Assembly: GCA_964343305.1 (NCBI GenBank)
Contig: CAYFJO010000040.1
Span: forward strand, 1-43,638
Direction: 5' to 3'
DNA from: CAYFJO01 sp964343305
Lineage (GTDB): Bacteria > Planctomycetota > Planctomycetia > Pirellulales > Pirellulaceae
DNA: 43,638 nt
In this document: one piece after another, positions 24,078 through 32,990 of the stretch
Layout: each line of letters opens with the position of its first letter
Position numbering within the stretch: position 1 is the stretch's first letter
Notes under the pieces: model-generated
What the model was told of the DNA's origin: nothing
Seen by the model: the letters and a program-made list of their open reading frames with translations, nothing else
Databases searched by the model: none
Position numbers and translations under genes: made by a program

Positions 24078-26255
24078 ATGATGAAGCGTCTGATTCCTGG
24101 CTTCGCGATTGTGATATTCCTCTTGCCTTTCGGATTCTGCGGCGCGCAATCCCTCGAAGTCCTTCCGGATGAACTTGCTCCAGGCGTTCCAAAAACAGAA
24201 ATGATGGCCACGTGGCTGAAAAAACAGGCGATGGCCGCCCTTGATCGCCGCGACGCCGCTTTTGAGAAGCTCACGAACGACGAGTTGAAGAGTTGGCAGC
24301 AAGATCGCCGCGAGTTTTTCCGGCGTCAACTTGGCGGCTTTCCGGAGCCCACTCCGCTCAACGCGAAGATCACGGGCCAACTCGCCGTCGACGACTACCG
24401 CATCGAGAAACTCTACTTTGAATCGCAGCCCGGCCTGCATGTGACCGCAGCGCTTTACCTGCCAAAGGGCAAAGGTCCGTTTCCGGCGGTGCTCCATCCG
24501 ACAGGCCACAGCGCGAGCGCGAAGAATCGCGAATTGTATCAGCAGGCGTCGATCGTCATCGTCAAAGGTGGTTGCGCAGTCCTCTGCTACGATCCCATTG
24601 GTCAGGGCGAACGCAAGCAGTTGTTCAATTCGGACGGCAAACCCTATGCGAGCACTGTCCAACATACGCTGATCAACCAGGCGAGTCATTTATTGGGCAG
24701 CAATGTTGCACAGACAATGATTTGGGATGGCATGCGGGCGATCGACTACCTGCAAAGCCGTCCCGACATCATCGCGGACAAGATTGGCTGCACGGGGATA
24801 TCGGGCGGCGGGACTAACACCAGTTACCTCATGGCCCTGGACGATCGGATTACCGCGGCGGCCCCTGGATGTTACCTCACGGGTTTTCGCAGTCTGCTCA
24901 ACACGATCGGCCCGCAGGACGCTGAGCAAAACATTCACGGCCAGCTTGCGTTCGGAATGGACCACGCCGACTACGTGTTGATGCGTTTGCCGAAGCCGAC
25001 TCTGATCATGGCCGCGACGCGCGATTATTTCGACATTAAGGGCGCGTGGGGTCTGTTTCGTGCCGGCAAGCGCTTTGCGACGCGACAGGGATTTTCCGAG
25101 CGCGTCGATCTGGTGGAGCCGAACACCGAACACGGGTTTCCCACTGAGATGCGAGTCGGAGCGGCGAACTGGATGCGACGTTGGCTGCTGGATCTGGATT
25201 CGCCGATCACTGAGGGCGATCTTAAGCCGCTGCTCGAGGAGCAACTGAACGCGACGCCGAACGGGCGGGTGTTGGATCTGCCAGGGGCACGGACCATCTT
25301 CGAACTCAACGACGAGCGGAACAAAGCTTTCGCCGGCCAGCGGGCGGAGAACGCGAAACCGGAACATCGCGACCGACTACTAGCGAAAGTGCGTGAGTTG
25401 ATTGGGGCGCGAAAGCTGGCGGACTTGCCGGCACCGATCGTGCGGAAAGCGGCTGGTGGTTACATCATTGAGCCAGACGCCGGTATTCAGCTACCAGCAA
25501 ACCTTGTGGGCGATGCGAATTCAGAGCACTTGACCATCTTTCTCCACGGTGATGGCAAACGTGTGGCGATCGAATCGGGCGAAGTGAATCAAGTCGTCAA
25601 GCAATTGAAAACGCAAGTCCTCGCGGTAGACCTTCGTGGCCTGGGAGAGACCAAAAAGGCGGGGCGGCTGCGAGTTTTTGATGAGATGTTTGGCACGGAT
25701 TGGAAAGACACGGCGGCGGCGAGTTTGCTGGGAATTACCTATGTCGGCATGCGGGCAGAAGACATCTGGCAAGTCGTCCGCGCCTGGCGGAGAGAAACGG
25801 GCAGGAAGAATCTCAGGCCACATCTCATCGCCATCGGCGAAGCCGCGATCCCCGCCTTACACGCCGCGGCTTTGGAACCGGACCTTTTTGGTGAGGTGCG
25901 CATTTCAGGCTCGATCAAATCATGGACCGAAGTGGTCGAGTCGCCCATCGTGCGGAAACAGCAGTCGAATTTGGTCTTCGGCGGATTGCGGGAATACGAC
26001 CTGCCGATGTTGCGAGCGCTGCTCGGAGAGCAGTTGACTTTCACGGGTGCTGTAAACCCTGACGGCACGCACGCTTCGATAACGGCAGTGGACGAACAGA
26101 CTCGCGCGCTGATTGCCCGTGCGGCGTCTCTGGAACTGAAGACGAAATCTGTTCCGCCGCCAGGAGATCCGCTAGAGCATCATGCGTCCGGCTTTCGAAG
26201 CACTCCGCAAGTCGTTGAAGTTGCTGATGCAGACGGTACCCCACCGCCGCAGTGA
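24078..26255 (+). CDS. Secreted two-domain alpha/beta hydrolase, acetyl-xylan-esterase-like
   Basis: The 725-residue product has a signal peptide (about 1-23). Its first alpha/beta-hydrolase domain has a complete triad: Ser242 in GISGGG, Asp316 in ATRDYFD and His352 in TEHGFP. The segment AALYLPKGKGPFPAVLHPTGHS and CYDPIGQGER match the acetyl-xylan-esterase/dienelactone-hydrolase-like family common in planctomycetes. A second hydrolase-like domain (about 465-680) has LTIFLHGDGKRV and AVDLRGLGETK but GEAAIP in place of a GxSxG elbow, so it is probably inactive. It would remove acyl groups from glycans. GAGGTG precedes two adjacent ATGs (24078, 24081). It lies 95 bases after the sialidase; a 30-codon frame in that gap is unlikely to be a gene. 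Confidence 0.82.
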   Translation: MMKRLIPGFAIVIFLLPFGFCGAQSLEVLPDELAPGVPKTEMMATWLKKQAMAALDRRDAAFEKLTNDELKSWQQDRREFFRRQLGGFPEPTPLNAKITGQLAVDDYRIEKLYFESQPGLHVTAALYLPKGKGPFPAVLHPTGHSASAKNRELYQQASIVIVKGGCAVLCYDPIGQGERKQLFNSDGKPYASTVQHTLINQASHLLGSNVAQTMIWDGMRAIDYLQSRPDIIADKIGCTGISGGGTNTSYLMALDDRITAAAPGCYLTGFRSLLNTIGPQDAEQNIHGQLAFGMDHADYVLMRLPKPTLIMAATRDYFDIKGAWGLFRAGKRFATRQGFSERVDLVEPNTEHGFPTEMRVGAANWMRRWLLDLDSPITEGDLKPLLEEQLNATPNGRVLDLPGARTIFELNDERNKAFAGQRAENAKPEHRDRLLAKVRELIGARKLADLPAPIVRKAAGGYIIEPDAGIQLPANLVGDANSEHLTIFLHGDGKRVAIESGEVNQVVKQLKTQVLAVDLRGLGETKKAGRLRVFDEMFGTDWKDTAAASLLGITYVGMRAEDIWQVVRAWRRETGRKNLRPHLIAIGEAAIPALHAAALEPDLFGEVRISGSIKSWTEVVESPIVRKQQSNLVFGGLREYDLPMLRALLGEQLTFTGAVNPDGTHASITAVDEQTRALIARAASLELKTKSVPPPGDPLEHHASGFRSTPQVVEVADADGTPPPQ

Positions 26256-26307
26256 GTAGGAGATCGACCGGACTCTGTTTACTTCAAAACTCGTCAAAGA
26301 CACTTGT

Positions 26308-27087
26308 ATGAAAACTATCGACTTCCACCGCTCATATGTCACGTTTCGGATCGATACCAGGATGAAACCGCCACAAACCGTTTCGCATAAGCCGCCCTTC
26401 AGTCTGAATAACGCCCGGATTCCGATTGAGTGCCAGTGTGTCGTCACCGAGAAAACTACAAACAACGTCCACTCGTTCGTTCTGGGAGCAAGTTGCAAGA
26501 CGGAACGAGTCGGAGTCGAACGCGATATCTGGCTGGAACCCAATGCTGATTTTTGCCCCATCTTCACCCAAGACCGGTATCTCAACCTCAAGACGTATGC
26601 GAAGGTTGGGACGACAGTCGACTTGTATCCGCCCGGCAGCGGCGCGCAGTCTGACCGGCAAAGCGGTCGCATTGAAGACACCTTTGACAGTGTTCGAATC
26701 GATGTTGCCGAGTGCGATGGGAATCCGCTAAGGTCACCACAGGAGATCGTGGAAGCAGTCCTGGCAAACCAAAGCCTGGTCGCCCGTACCGAATTGGAAA
26801 ACCATCTTTATCATGCGCTGATCGAGTACGCTGTCAAAACCATCAACGCCAACGAGCGCGACTGGATATTCCAGACGGATGCTGGCCCTGTGCTTTTCCC
26901 GGATCTCACCAGCGAACCTGATTCGTTGTTAACGAGCCTGGAACTGGCCTATGCCGCGTTCAATAGCCCTGACTGGATCGAATTTATCATCCGGGAATCG
27001 ACTCCCGTCGCCGAAGATGTCAACGTCTACCATTATTCCCGTCCGGTCCGATGTGACGCGCGAAATCAGATTCTTCAGATCGAATGA
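26308..27087 (+). CDS. Conserved-looking protein of unknown function
   Basis: I do not recognise this 259-residue protein. It has no signal peptide or membrane segment. The N-terminal half is beta-rich (SYVTFRIDTRMKPPQTVSHKPPFSLNNARIPIECQ is split here over residues 9-43; then VHSFVLGASCKTERV). The C-terminal half is more helical and acidic (LENHLYHALIEYAVK, SLLTSLELAYAAF). A cytosolic location is likely. It begins 52 bases after the esterase gene on the same strand but lacks a clear ribosome site, and it precedes manA. Composition matches its neighbours, so I take it as a real gene. Confidence 0.7.
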   Translation: MKTIDFHRSYVTFRIDTRMKPPQTVSHKPPFSLNNARIPIECQCVVTEKTTNNVHSFVLGASCKTERVGVERDIWLEPNADFCPIFTQDRYLNLKTYAKVGTTVDLYPPGSGAQSDRQSGRIEDTFDSVRIDVAECDGNPLRSPQEIVEAVLANQSLVARTELENHLYHALIEYAVKTINANERDWIFQTDAGPVLFPDLTSEPDSLLTSLELAYAAFNSPDWIEFIIRESTPVAEDVNVYHYSRPVRCDARNQILQIE

Positions 27088-27256
27088 TCAGGCGGAGAAT
27101 GGGGAAGAAAACAATGTCCAACGAGCGCGACGTGCGGCGTACCCCAATGACCCGCAGTATTAGCTTTTTACTAATCCTAATCTGTTGATGAATGCGACAA
27201 ACTAGCGTGCTTGTTGTTTTGATTCGACGATGACCGTCGCCAAGAAGGGCCAGGCC

Positions 27257-28222
27257 ATGCTTTATCCATTGCACTTCAAACCCATTTTCCGCCAGTATCT
27301 CTGGGGCGGCCGACGTCTGGAATCCGTCCTCAACAAACCAATCGGCGAAGGCGACGACTTTGCCGAAAGCTGGGAAATCGTTGACCACGGCCAGGACCAA
27401 AGTGTCGTCGAATTCGGCCCGCTGGCCGGAACCACATTGCACGACCTAGTCTGCGAACACGGTAAAGAACTGTTTGGCCGCCACCATCCACAGACACAGT
27501 TTCCGTTGCTGATGAAATTCCTTGACGCCAACCGTGACCTTTCCGTCCAAGTCCATCCGAACGATGAACAGGGTTCACGGCTAGACCCGCCCGACTTAGG
27601 CAAGACCGAAGCGTGGGTCATCCTGAACGCCGAACCTGACAGCGTGATTTATTCCGGCCTCAAACCCGGAGTCGATCGTGAGACTTTAGCCAACGAAATC
27701 GAACAGGGAACGGCCGAATCGTGTCTGCATGTTATTGAACCAAATGTCGGCGACTGCGTTTTCATCAAAGCGGGCACGGTCCACGCGCTGGGCGCAGGCC
27801 TGGTCGTCGCCGAAATCCAACAGGCCAGCGACACAACTTTCCGGTTGTTCGATTGGAATCGCGTTGGCGCCGACGGCAAGCCACGTCAACTTCACGTTCA
27901 AGAAGCGCTCGACGTGATCGACTTCGACGCGGGTCCAATTGATCCGGTACAACCGCGGCAAACGAACGACCCGGATGTGTCCAGGTTGGTCGAATGCGAC
28001 AAGTTTGTGCTTGACCGTTGGACATTCAACGAGCCAAAGCCGCTTGCAGATGATGGCGGCTGTCATCTCGTTGCAGTGTTATCTGGAAGCGTGGCGGTCG
28101 AAAGCGATCCATCGGAACGGCCGCTCGCAAAAGGCCACACGATGCTGGTGCCGGCCAGTTCCGGCCAACTGACTCTGACGCCATGCGAACCAACGATCTT
28201 GTTGGACATGTGTCTGCCCTAA
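27257..28222 (+). CDS. manA: Mannose-6-phosphate isomerase, class I
   Basis: The 321-residue product interconverts mannose 6-phosphate and fructose 6-phosphate. Class I features are YPLHFKPIFRQYLWGGRRL at the N terminus, the zinc-ligand strand SVQVHPND, GKTEAWVIL, and the long conserved run from AGTVHALGAG to FRLFDWNR. The length matches the short bacterial (Bacillus-type) ManA. The start at 27257 is favoured by AAGAAGG upstream and by family N termini; an ATG at 27230 adds nine residues but has no ribosome site. It could feed sugars released by the upstream glycan enzymes into glycolysis, or supply mannose for polysaccharide. No other sugar-nucleotide gene is adjacent. Confidence 0.93.
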   Translation: MLYPLHFKPIFRQYLWGGRRLESVLNKPIGEGDDFAESWEIVDHGQDQSVVEFGPLAGTTLHDLVCEHGKELFGRHHPQTQFPLLMKFLDANRDLSVQVHPNDEQGSRLDPPDLGKTEAWVILNAEPDSVIYSGLKPGVDRETLANEIEQGTAESCLHVIEPNVGDCVFIKAGTVHALGAGLVVAEIQQASDTTFRLFDWNRVGADGKPRQLHVQEALDVIDFDAGPIDPVQPRQTNDPDVSRLVECDKFVLDRWTFNEPKPLADDGGCHLVAVLSGSVAVESDPSERPLAKGHTMLVPASSGQLTLTPCEPTILLDMCLP

Positions 28223-28270
28223 ATAGCCTTGCGCGATTTTGGGTGAGCGGCAAATGAGAATATACCTGTT

Positions 28271-28327
28271 GCTGAAGTCGTGAGACTTCAGAGCAGCCGT
28301 AAAGAACCGAAGTCTCACGACTTCGGC
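28271..28327. repeat. GAAGTC(GTGA)GACTTC nested palindromic repeat
   Basis: The left arm GCTGAAGTCGTGAGACTTC (28271-28289) pairs with CCGAAGTCTCACGACTTCGGC (28307-28327) nearly perfectly, and each arm is itself a small GAAGTC palindrome. It lies between convergent manA and the PPC gene and may terminate both. A sequence of the same GAAGTC type occurs at 42069-42100. Confidence 0.7.
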
Positions 28328-28431
28328 TACGAGCGGTGGGTAAGTTTTCACCCGCCGCTCGGGCGTCTCCTTTGACTCAACTCGATAGATGCGACACAGG
28401 GCTCGCGGTTTGCTAGGCTCACACTGCCTAC

Positions 28432-30762
28432 TTACTTGGACTTCACTTCGAGTTTTGTGGGTGTGTTGGGCACCGTGATGTCTTGGCCCTGGAACTTGGT
28501 GACGGCTTGGACGACCAGGTCGGTGAACGTGCCAGGCTTGGCATCGGCGGCGGCGGTTAGTTCGAAATCGACTTCGAGCTTGTCGATGTCGGCGTTGACG
28601 CTCACGGGTGTCGTCGGGCCGGTGATGCCGGCGGGTAGCTTGGTCCAGGTGAGCGTGATCGGCTGGCGATCGCTGCCGGCGGGCCTGGTGACGATCACTT
28701 TAACCTTTTGCTTTTGTCCGATGACGATCGGGCCGGCGGGTGCGAGCGTGACCGTCAGCGGCGTGACGACTTCGATCGAGATCTCTTTGACGATCTTCTC
28801 CGTGCGGCCTTTGAAACTGGTGTAGGCCAACAGTCGTAATTTGCGGTCGCCGTCGGCCAAATCTTTTGGGCCTGTCAGTGTCACTTGGTAGGTCTCGCTC
28901 GGGACTTTGCCGTTGAGTTTCACGGTGGCTTTCAGTGGTTCGGGCAGACTGTCGACCAGGACGGTCAGGCCCGCTTTGAAATCTTTGTTCTTTCGTTCCG
29001 GCGTGACCGTGATGTTTGCCGTGCCGACGCTAGCCGCAAAATGGATCGGGCCGTTGACCTTGATGTCGAAAAACGGATCGAGTGGTTTGGCGGTCGACAA
29101 AGCGATCAAACCGTCGTGCCAGGCGGGCGGATACGAAACGTGCTTCCACTTGGCTCGCATCAGATTGAACGTGTCGGCCACGACCTCGACGTCCATGTCG
29201 TTGACTTTCGCTCGACCGACGACTCGGATTTTGGTGAACGTGCCTTCCTTGAGCGAATCGGGCAACATGGCGATCAACGTCGTTGTCGTCGCCTTCTCGG
29301 CGATGACGTTATTCAGCAGTTTGAATTCACCAGCATCCGACTCGACGGCCAACGTGATCGGGCCATTGTATCCGTCGCGTTTGGTGTCGACACCAAGCGT
29401 AAACATGCCGCTGGTGGATGCGAGCCGTTTGTAGGCGTTGCCCGCTGCGTCTGCCCTGGGATCGTGTTTGACGTTTAACGAAAATCCGGCGCCAGGCTGG
29501 ATCGACACGCGGTACGAAAGGTCGTCGGCAGAACGATGCAACAGGTCGGAAACCGCCAGCAAATAAGTGCCATCGGCGGGAATGGTGTATCGCAGAGTTT
29601 GCTCTTCGGCGTCTCCCACGCCGCTGGCCGCAAGCTGGCCGCCGTCGGGTTTGAGCACCTTCATCGCAGCGTACGTGGCGGAACCCAAGCTGCGCGAGAA
29701 ACTCTTCAGGACCAAGCGCTGGCCCTTCTTCGCATCGAATTGGAAATGATCTTTGTCGCCAGGCGTTTGCAGTACGCCGTTGACGGCACAAGGAATTGTC
29801 ACTTTCGTTGCAGCCGCAACTTTGTCGTTCGGTTCTGTTTCGAGCGACTCGTCCAGATTCGTCGCTGCGATTGTGACGATGGCAGACGACACACCACCTT
29901 TGATCTTCGCTCCCACCGAGGCGAGGCCACTCGTCGATTGAACCGTCGTGGTCCTGGGTTCAACACCGGCAATCGACGGGCCGACGAAGTTCAGCTTCGT
30001 TTGCTCGCCAACTTTGACCCCCAGCGGATAGGCGGTCGACACCAGAGGAAAATCGCCGATCCTTAACCGATAACGTCGTCCGCCGGCAAACGCGTTGTCG
30101 CGGATTTCGACGATGTATTCACCAGCGGACTCGAACTGATACGCCAACCGGCAATCAACCCCCAGCCGATCGTCATCGTCCGCATAAGCCAACTCACGAC
30201 CTTGCGCGTCACGCAACCAGATCACCGGATCGAGCGGTGATGTCATTCTTCGCGCATGCACTTCGATCGAAACACGCTGGCCAGCAGTGGCATTGAATTT
30301 GTAAAACGCCGACGCACTTCCAGGCGACGCGCCGTCGACCGCCGTTGGCAACGTGAGCACTTGTGCCGATGCGAGACGCGTATTGCTGCCCGACGCCTGG
30401 ACGCTGGGCAAGTCATCGACCAACATCATCAATGTGTTGGACACACCCGCACCGTTTGCAACAATCACACCACCAAGACCGACGGGGACATTCGCATCGA
30501 CCGTGATTTTGCAAGTAATCTTGGCTGGATTCGGTCTGCCGTCGGCAGGCGGAACGATCTCCACCTTGGCTGGAAAGCTTGTCCAGATGCTCAACGGCCC
30601 GTCGAGCTTTGCCCCGTTCAAAGTGACTTCGGTCGTCGCGCCTGGTTTGACCGCACCTGGAATCGCCGTGGAAACACTTGGTTGAGCCAGCGATGTCAGC
30701 GGGAAGAGTGCAAGCAACGCGAAGATGACGAACGAGTCGTGTACTGTGGTGGAGCGGTACAT
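28432..30762 (-). CDS. Secreted PPC-domain protein of the planctomycete DUF1549/DUF1501 group
   Basis: The 776-residue exported protein (signal peptide about 1-26) is a string of beta-sandwich domains. An IPT/Ig-like N-terminal domain (GAVKPGATTEVTLNGAKL) is followed by a bacterial pre-peptidase C-terminal (PPC) domain with FYKFNATAGQRVSIEV and YADDDDRLGVDCRLAYQFESAGEYIVEIRD. A second PPC domain (ETEPNDKVAAATKV, DKDHFQFDAKKGQRLVLK) comes next, and C-terminal Ig-like repeats complete it. No peptidase domain is present. Proteins of this build are usually encoded with DUF1549/DUF1553, DUF1501 and WD40 proteins in planctomycetes; here those three lie 3.5 kb away on the other strand. The role is unknown but is likely extracellular assembly or binding. 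The start has no strong ribosome site. Confidence 0.82.
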   Translation of the reverse strand: MYRSTTVHDSFVIFALLALFPLTSLAQPSVSTAIPGAVKPGATTEVTLNGAKLDGPLSIWTSFPAKVEIVPPADGRPNPAKITCKITVDANVPVGLGGVIVANGAGVSNTLMMLVDDLPSVQASGSNTRLASAQVLTLPTAVDGASPGSASAFYKFNATAGQRVSIEVHARRMTSPLDPVIWLRDAQGRELAYADDDDRLGVDCRLAYQFESAGEYIVEIRDNAFAGGRRYRLRIGDFPLVSTAYPLGVKVGEQTKLNFVGPSIAGVEPRTTTVQSTSGLASVGAKIKGGVSSAIVTIAATNLDESLETEPNDKVAAATKVTIPCAVNGVLQTPGDKDHFQFDAKKGQRLVLKSFSRSLGSATYAAMKVLKPDGGQLAASGVGDAEEQTLRYTIPADGTYLLAVSDLLHRSADDLSYRVSIQPGAGFSLNVKHDPRADAAGNAYKRLASTSGMFTLGVDTKRDGYNGPITLAVESDAGEFKLLNNVIAEKATTTTLIAMLPDSLKEGTFTKIRVVGRAKVNDMDVEVVADTFNLMRAKWKHVSYPPAWHDGLIALSTAKPLDPFFDIKVNGPIHFAASVGTANITVTPERKNKDFKAGLTVLVDSLPEPLKATVKLNGKVPSETYQVTLTGPKDLADGDRKLRLLAYTSFKGRTEKIVKEISIEVVTPLTVTLAPAGPIVIGQKQKVKVIVTRPAGSDRQPITLTWTKLPAGITGPTTPVSVNADIDKLEVDFELTAAADAKPGTFTDLVVQAVTKFQGQDITVPNTPTKLEVKSK

Positions 30763-31022
30763 ATTGAGTGGAAGGGTGTGGGACGGGATGATGAAACGGT
30801 GAGTCTGCCCACATTCTGTACCGGCGAGATTACGCAGTCAACAAAGACTACTCGCATTGAAAGACCGATGGTCGTGACACATCGTTCGAAAATTATTAGC
30901 CAAATGCCGGTCGCGATCCTGCCAAAGGTGTTCGGTGGACTTCTTTGCCTGAGAGCACGATCTGCCGGCTGGTTTTTTCCGGGCGAGTGCTGATTTGGAA
31001 GTAGAAAAACCGGCCTTCCATA

Positions 31023-31046
31023 CGTAGCTCGGAAAGTCAAGCTACG
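31023..31046. repeat. Hairpin CGTAGCT...AGCTACG
   Basis: Seven-base perfect arms enclose ten bases. It lies in the 295-bp gap between the FmdB-type gene and the PPC gene and may terminate the former. No coding frame in that gap is convincing. Confidence 0.45.
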
Positions 31047-31057
31047 ACAGAATGCCG

Positions 31058-31342
31058 TCAATCGCGATTGATCATGTCGGGGCCGCTGCCGAATGTCTTA
31101 TCGTAGGTTCCGTCCGATGACTTTTTATACTGTGTAAAGCCCTTCGCTTCGAGATTCTTGTTGCTCAGCAAGTCGCCGCCCAGACGCGTGTTCATGGCGA
31201 AGGTCGAAAAGACGCGATGGCAGGGCCGGCCGCATTCAGGACACTCGTTCAGCGGCTCTTCGCTCATCGTTTGAATGTGCTCGAACCGGCCCTCGCAATG
31301 GTCGCAGGATTCGTTGTCGGGTTCGTATTCGTAAATGGGCAT
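31058..31342 (-). CDS. FmdB-family zinc-ribbon protein
   Basis: The 94-residue product begins MPIYEYEPDNESCDHCEGRF, the standard opening of FmdB-type regulatory zinc ribbons. It continues with the second knuckle CPECGRPCHRVFS, giving a four-Cys zinc site. The 45-residue tail (SNKNLEAKGFTQYKKSSDGTYDKTFGSGP) resembles that of planctomycete homologues. Function is unknown; the family is linked by name only to formamidase regulation. The start at 31342 is chosen from the family N terminus; an open frame continues upstream to 31531 through a dispersed repeat and is not coding. Confidence 0.88.
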   Translation of the reverse strand: MPIYEYEPDNESCDHCEGRFEHIQTMSEEPLNECPECGRPCHRVFSTFAMNTRLGGDLLSNKNLEAKGFTQYKKSSDGTYDKTFGSGPDMINRD

Positions 31343-31425
31343 GACTTCCCTCGTATTGGCTTGACTGACACCTGTACAATTATACCACTGAGTGCGAGAG
31401 CGTTTAAGCGGAACGAAGTTTATGA

Positions 31426-31508
31426 ATATCGAATGTCGAACAAGGAATGTCGAATGATGAATGAGTTCTGCTTCCTTTTGCCTTCGATATTCCTTGTTCG
31501 ATATTCGA
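31426..31508. repeat. AATATCGAA...AAGGAAT inverted repeat
   Basis: The left arm AATATCGAATGTCGAACAAG, continuing GAATGTCGAA (31426-31455), pairs with the right arm TTCGATATTCCTTGTTCGAT, continuing ATTCGA (31483-31508). Each arm is itself built from TATCGAA units. The 27-base loop is unrelated. The form is a short dispersed repeat. Confidence 0.7.
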
Positions 31509-31552
31509 TGGAAACGCGTGCAAGAACTCAAGATTACGACGACTGGTAAGGT

Positions 31553-31622
31553 GAGCGGCAGTTGTCAACGTACCAGTAGGACGGGTCTCCAGGCCCTATT
31601 GGTTCATTCATTTCTGCCGCTC
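31553..31622. repeat. Palindrome bounded by GAGCGGCAG/CTGCCGCTC, degenerate GTAGGACGG copy
   Basis: Outer nine-base arms at 31553-31561 and 31614-31622 match perfectly. Inside, ACCAGTAGGACGGG pairs imperfectly with GGCCCTATTGGT, a diverged copy of the GTAGGACGGATT repeats at 11922 and 37346. It lies 31 bases before the hydrolase ATG. Confidence 0.6.
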
Positions 31623-31653
31623 GCGTAAAACGACTCATCTACAGACAAATCCC

Positions 31654-32571
31654 ATGAAAAAGAAAACATCTCGTTGGCGAAGAATGGCATTGATCTGCTT
31701 AATCAGCGTAATTGGCCTGATCGTTTTGAGCGACTTTGTTTACTCGCGATATGTCGCGCACAGCATTTCCAAATGGGAAGCCACGATCGAGCGCGACGCG
31801 GACGGTGTGCAAAAAGGATTCGGCGAATTCGCGATGGGTGACGGACCGACGGCGCTGTTGATGATCCACGGGATCAACGATTCGCCGCGTTGCTGGTACA
31901 AGATGGCTCCAGTGCTGGCCGAGAATGGCTTCCACTGTCGAGCGATGCGTTTGAACGGTTTTGCCGAGACGGTCGAAAACTATGGCCACGCCACGAGGCA
32001 CGAATGGTTGAGCGCGGTTGATCACGAAATCAAGGGGCTGCGCGCGTCCCACAAGATAGTGTTTCTCGTCGCCCATTCTCTGGGCGGGGCGATTTCGATT
32101 GCTCATGTGCTGGACAATCCCGATTCGGTCGACGGCATCGTGCTGATCGCGCCGGCGATCGAAGTGTCTGACGATCGCAGCCCGTTGTTTTCGACGCGAT
32201 TTTGGCACGAGTTTGCCAACGGCATTTTGATTTTCACACGCACGACCAGGTCGCCCTACGACATCGACGCGCACGACCCGACCGAGCGAGACTACGAAGG
32301 TCGTATCATTTTCACTCCGCGCTCGGTCGTCGATGAAACATTCGCCTTAATCGACAACAATCGCGGTCGTGCGGGCGAATTGAAACTGCCGTTGATGATG
32401 GTCTTGTCCAAAGACGACAAAGTGATTGACTGGCAGGCCGCGAAAGAGTTCTACGACGAGGCCGGGTCGGACAAGAAGACCATCTTCTTCACAAAAGACG
32501 CGGGCCACGCCATCCCGTACGACAACGGTTGGCAAGAGTTGGCCGATGCCATCGCGAAGTTCGCCGGGTGA
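31654..32571 (+). CDS. Membrane-anchored alpha/beta hydrolase
   Basis: The 305-residue product has a basic N terminus and one membrane helix (about residues 11-29), then an alpha/beta-hydrolase domain facing the periplasm. It has the oxyanion block LMIHGINDSPRCWY, nucleophile Ser142 in VAHSLGGA, an acidic residue at 254/255 in SKDDKVID, and His285 in DAGHAIPYD. The pattern resembles the serine-aminopeptidase S33/monoacylglycerol-lipase group, so an esterase or lipase on membrane or imported lipids is likely. The substrate cannot be deduced. It stands alone; the upstream repeats leave little room for a promoter, which may lie within them. Confidence 0.85.
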   Translation: MKKKTSRWRRMALICLISVIGLIVLSDFVYSRYVAHSISKWEATIERDADGVQKGFGEFAMGDGPTALLMIHGINDSPRCWYKMAPVLAENGFHCRAMRLNGFAETVENYGHATRHEWLSAVDHEIKGLRASHKIVFLVAHSLGGAISIAHVLDNPDSVDGIVLIAPAIEVSDDRSPLFSTRFWHEFANGILIFTRTTRSPYDIDAHDPTERDYEGRIIFTPRSVVDETFALIDNNRGRAGELKLPLMMVLSKDDKVIDWQAAKEFYDEAGSDKKTIFFTKDAGHAIPYDNGWQELADAIAKFAG

Positions 32572-32990
32572 GAGTCTGCATCCGCATCTGAGGCGTCGAT
32601 TCCTTTGCACAGATTGCAGCCCGATGTTCGAACGGTCACAATAATTGAAAGGCGCAGAAACGAACGAATCCACCAACGGCAAGGAAATCGGAATCCTTTC
32701 ATCGATCATCCGGAATGGGTTGATAAGATTTGGCCGTAAGTTGTCAGGACCAGATTGCGGTATCCAGAAACCAGTTTTCGATGATCGGGCTAAGGAAGAA
32801 ACCCACGTGATCGCGCCAAGGTCAATTCTTCATCCAAAAGCTGGTGATTTGCGTGAAGCAAAGGTAACCTTAAGGGAAATGAAGCCCGACATGCGGGAGG
32901 TGGCTAAGCTCTCGGGACAGCGGACACCGTAGTTCGTTCCATGATTTGAGTGTCGAGATCACAACAATTCGGTCCTTGAGGTGACGACAA
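32572..32990. other. 419-bp intergenic stretch without a supportable gene
   Basis: A 95-codon frame (32645-32932) opens with TTG, has no ribosome site and matches nothing I know. It is mildly protein-like (EVAKLSGQRTP, LREMKPDMRE) and could be an old remnant. The last 30 bases hold the GAGGTGA ribosome site of the gene at 32991. No clear repeat or hairpin is present. Confidence 0.4.

Larger units (their letters stand above)
31343..31653. other. 311-bp repeat-filled intergenic region
   Basis: This lies between divergent FmdB-type and alpha/beta-hydrolase genes. It contains the AATATCGAA repeat (31426-31508) and the GAGCGGCAG-bounded palindrome (31553-31622), leaving about 80 bases for the FmdB promoter and 30 for the hydrolase leader. 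No gene is seen. Confidence 0.5.

Noticed and set aside
29536..30066. Long plus-strand frames opposite the PPC gene
   Set aside because: They are antisense shadows; the minus-strand product has clear PPC domains and a signal peptide.
31343..31531. N-terminal extension of the FmdB-type protein
   Set aside because: FmdB proteins start MPIYEYE; the extension is read from a dispersed repeat.
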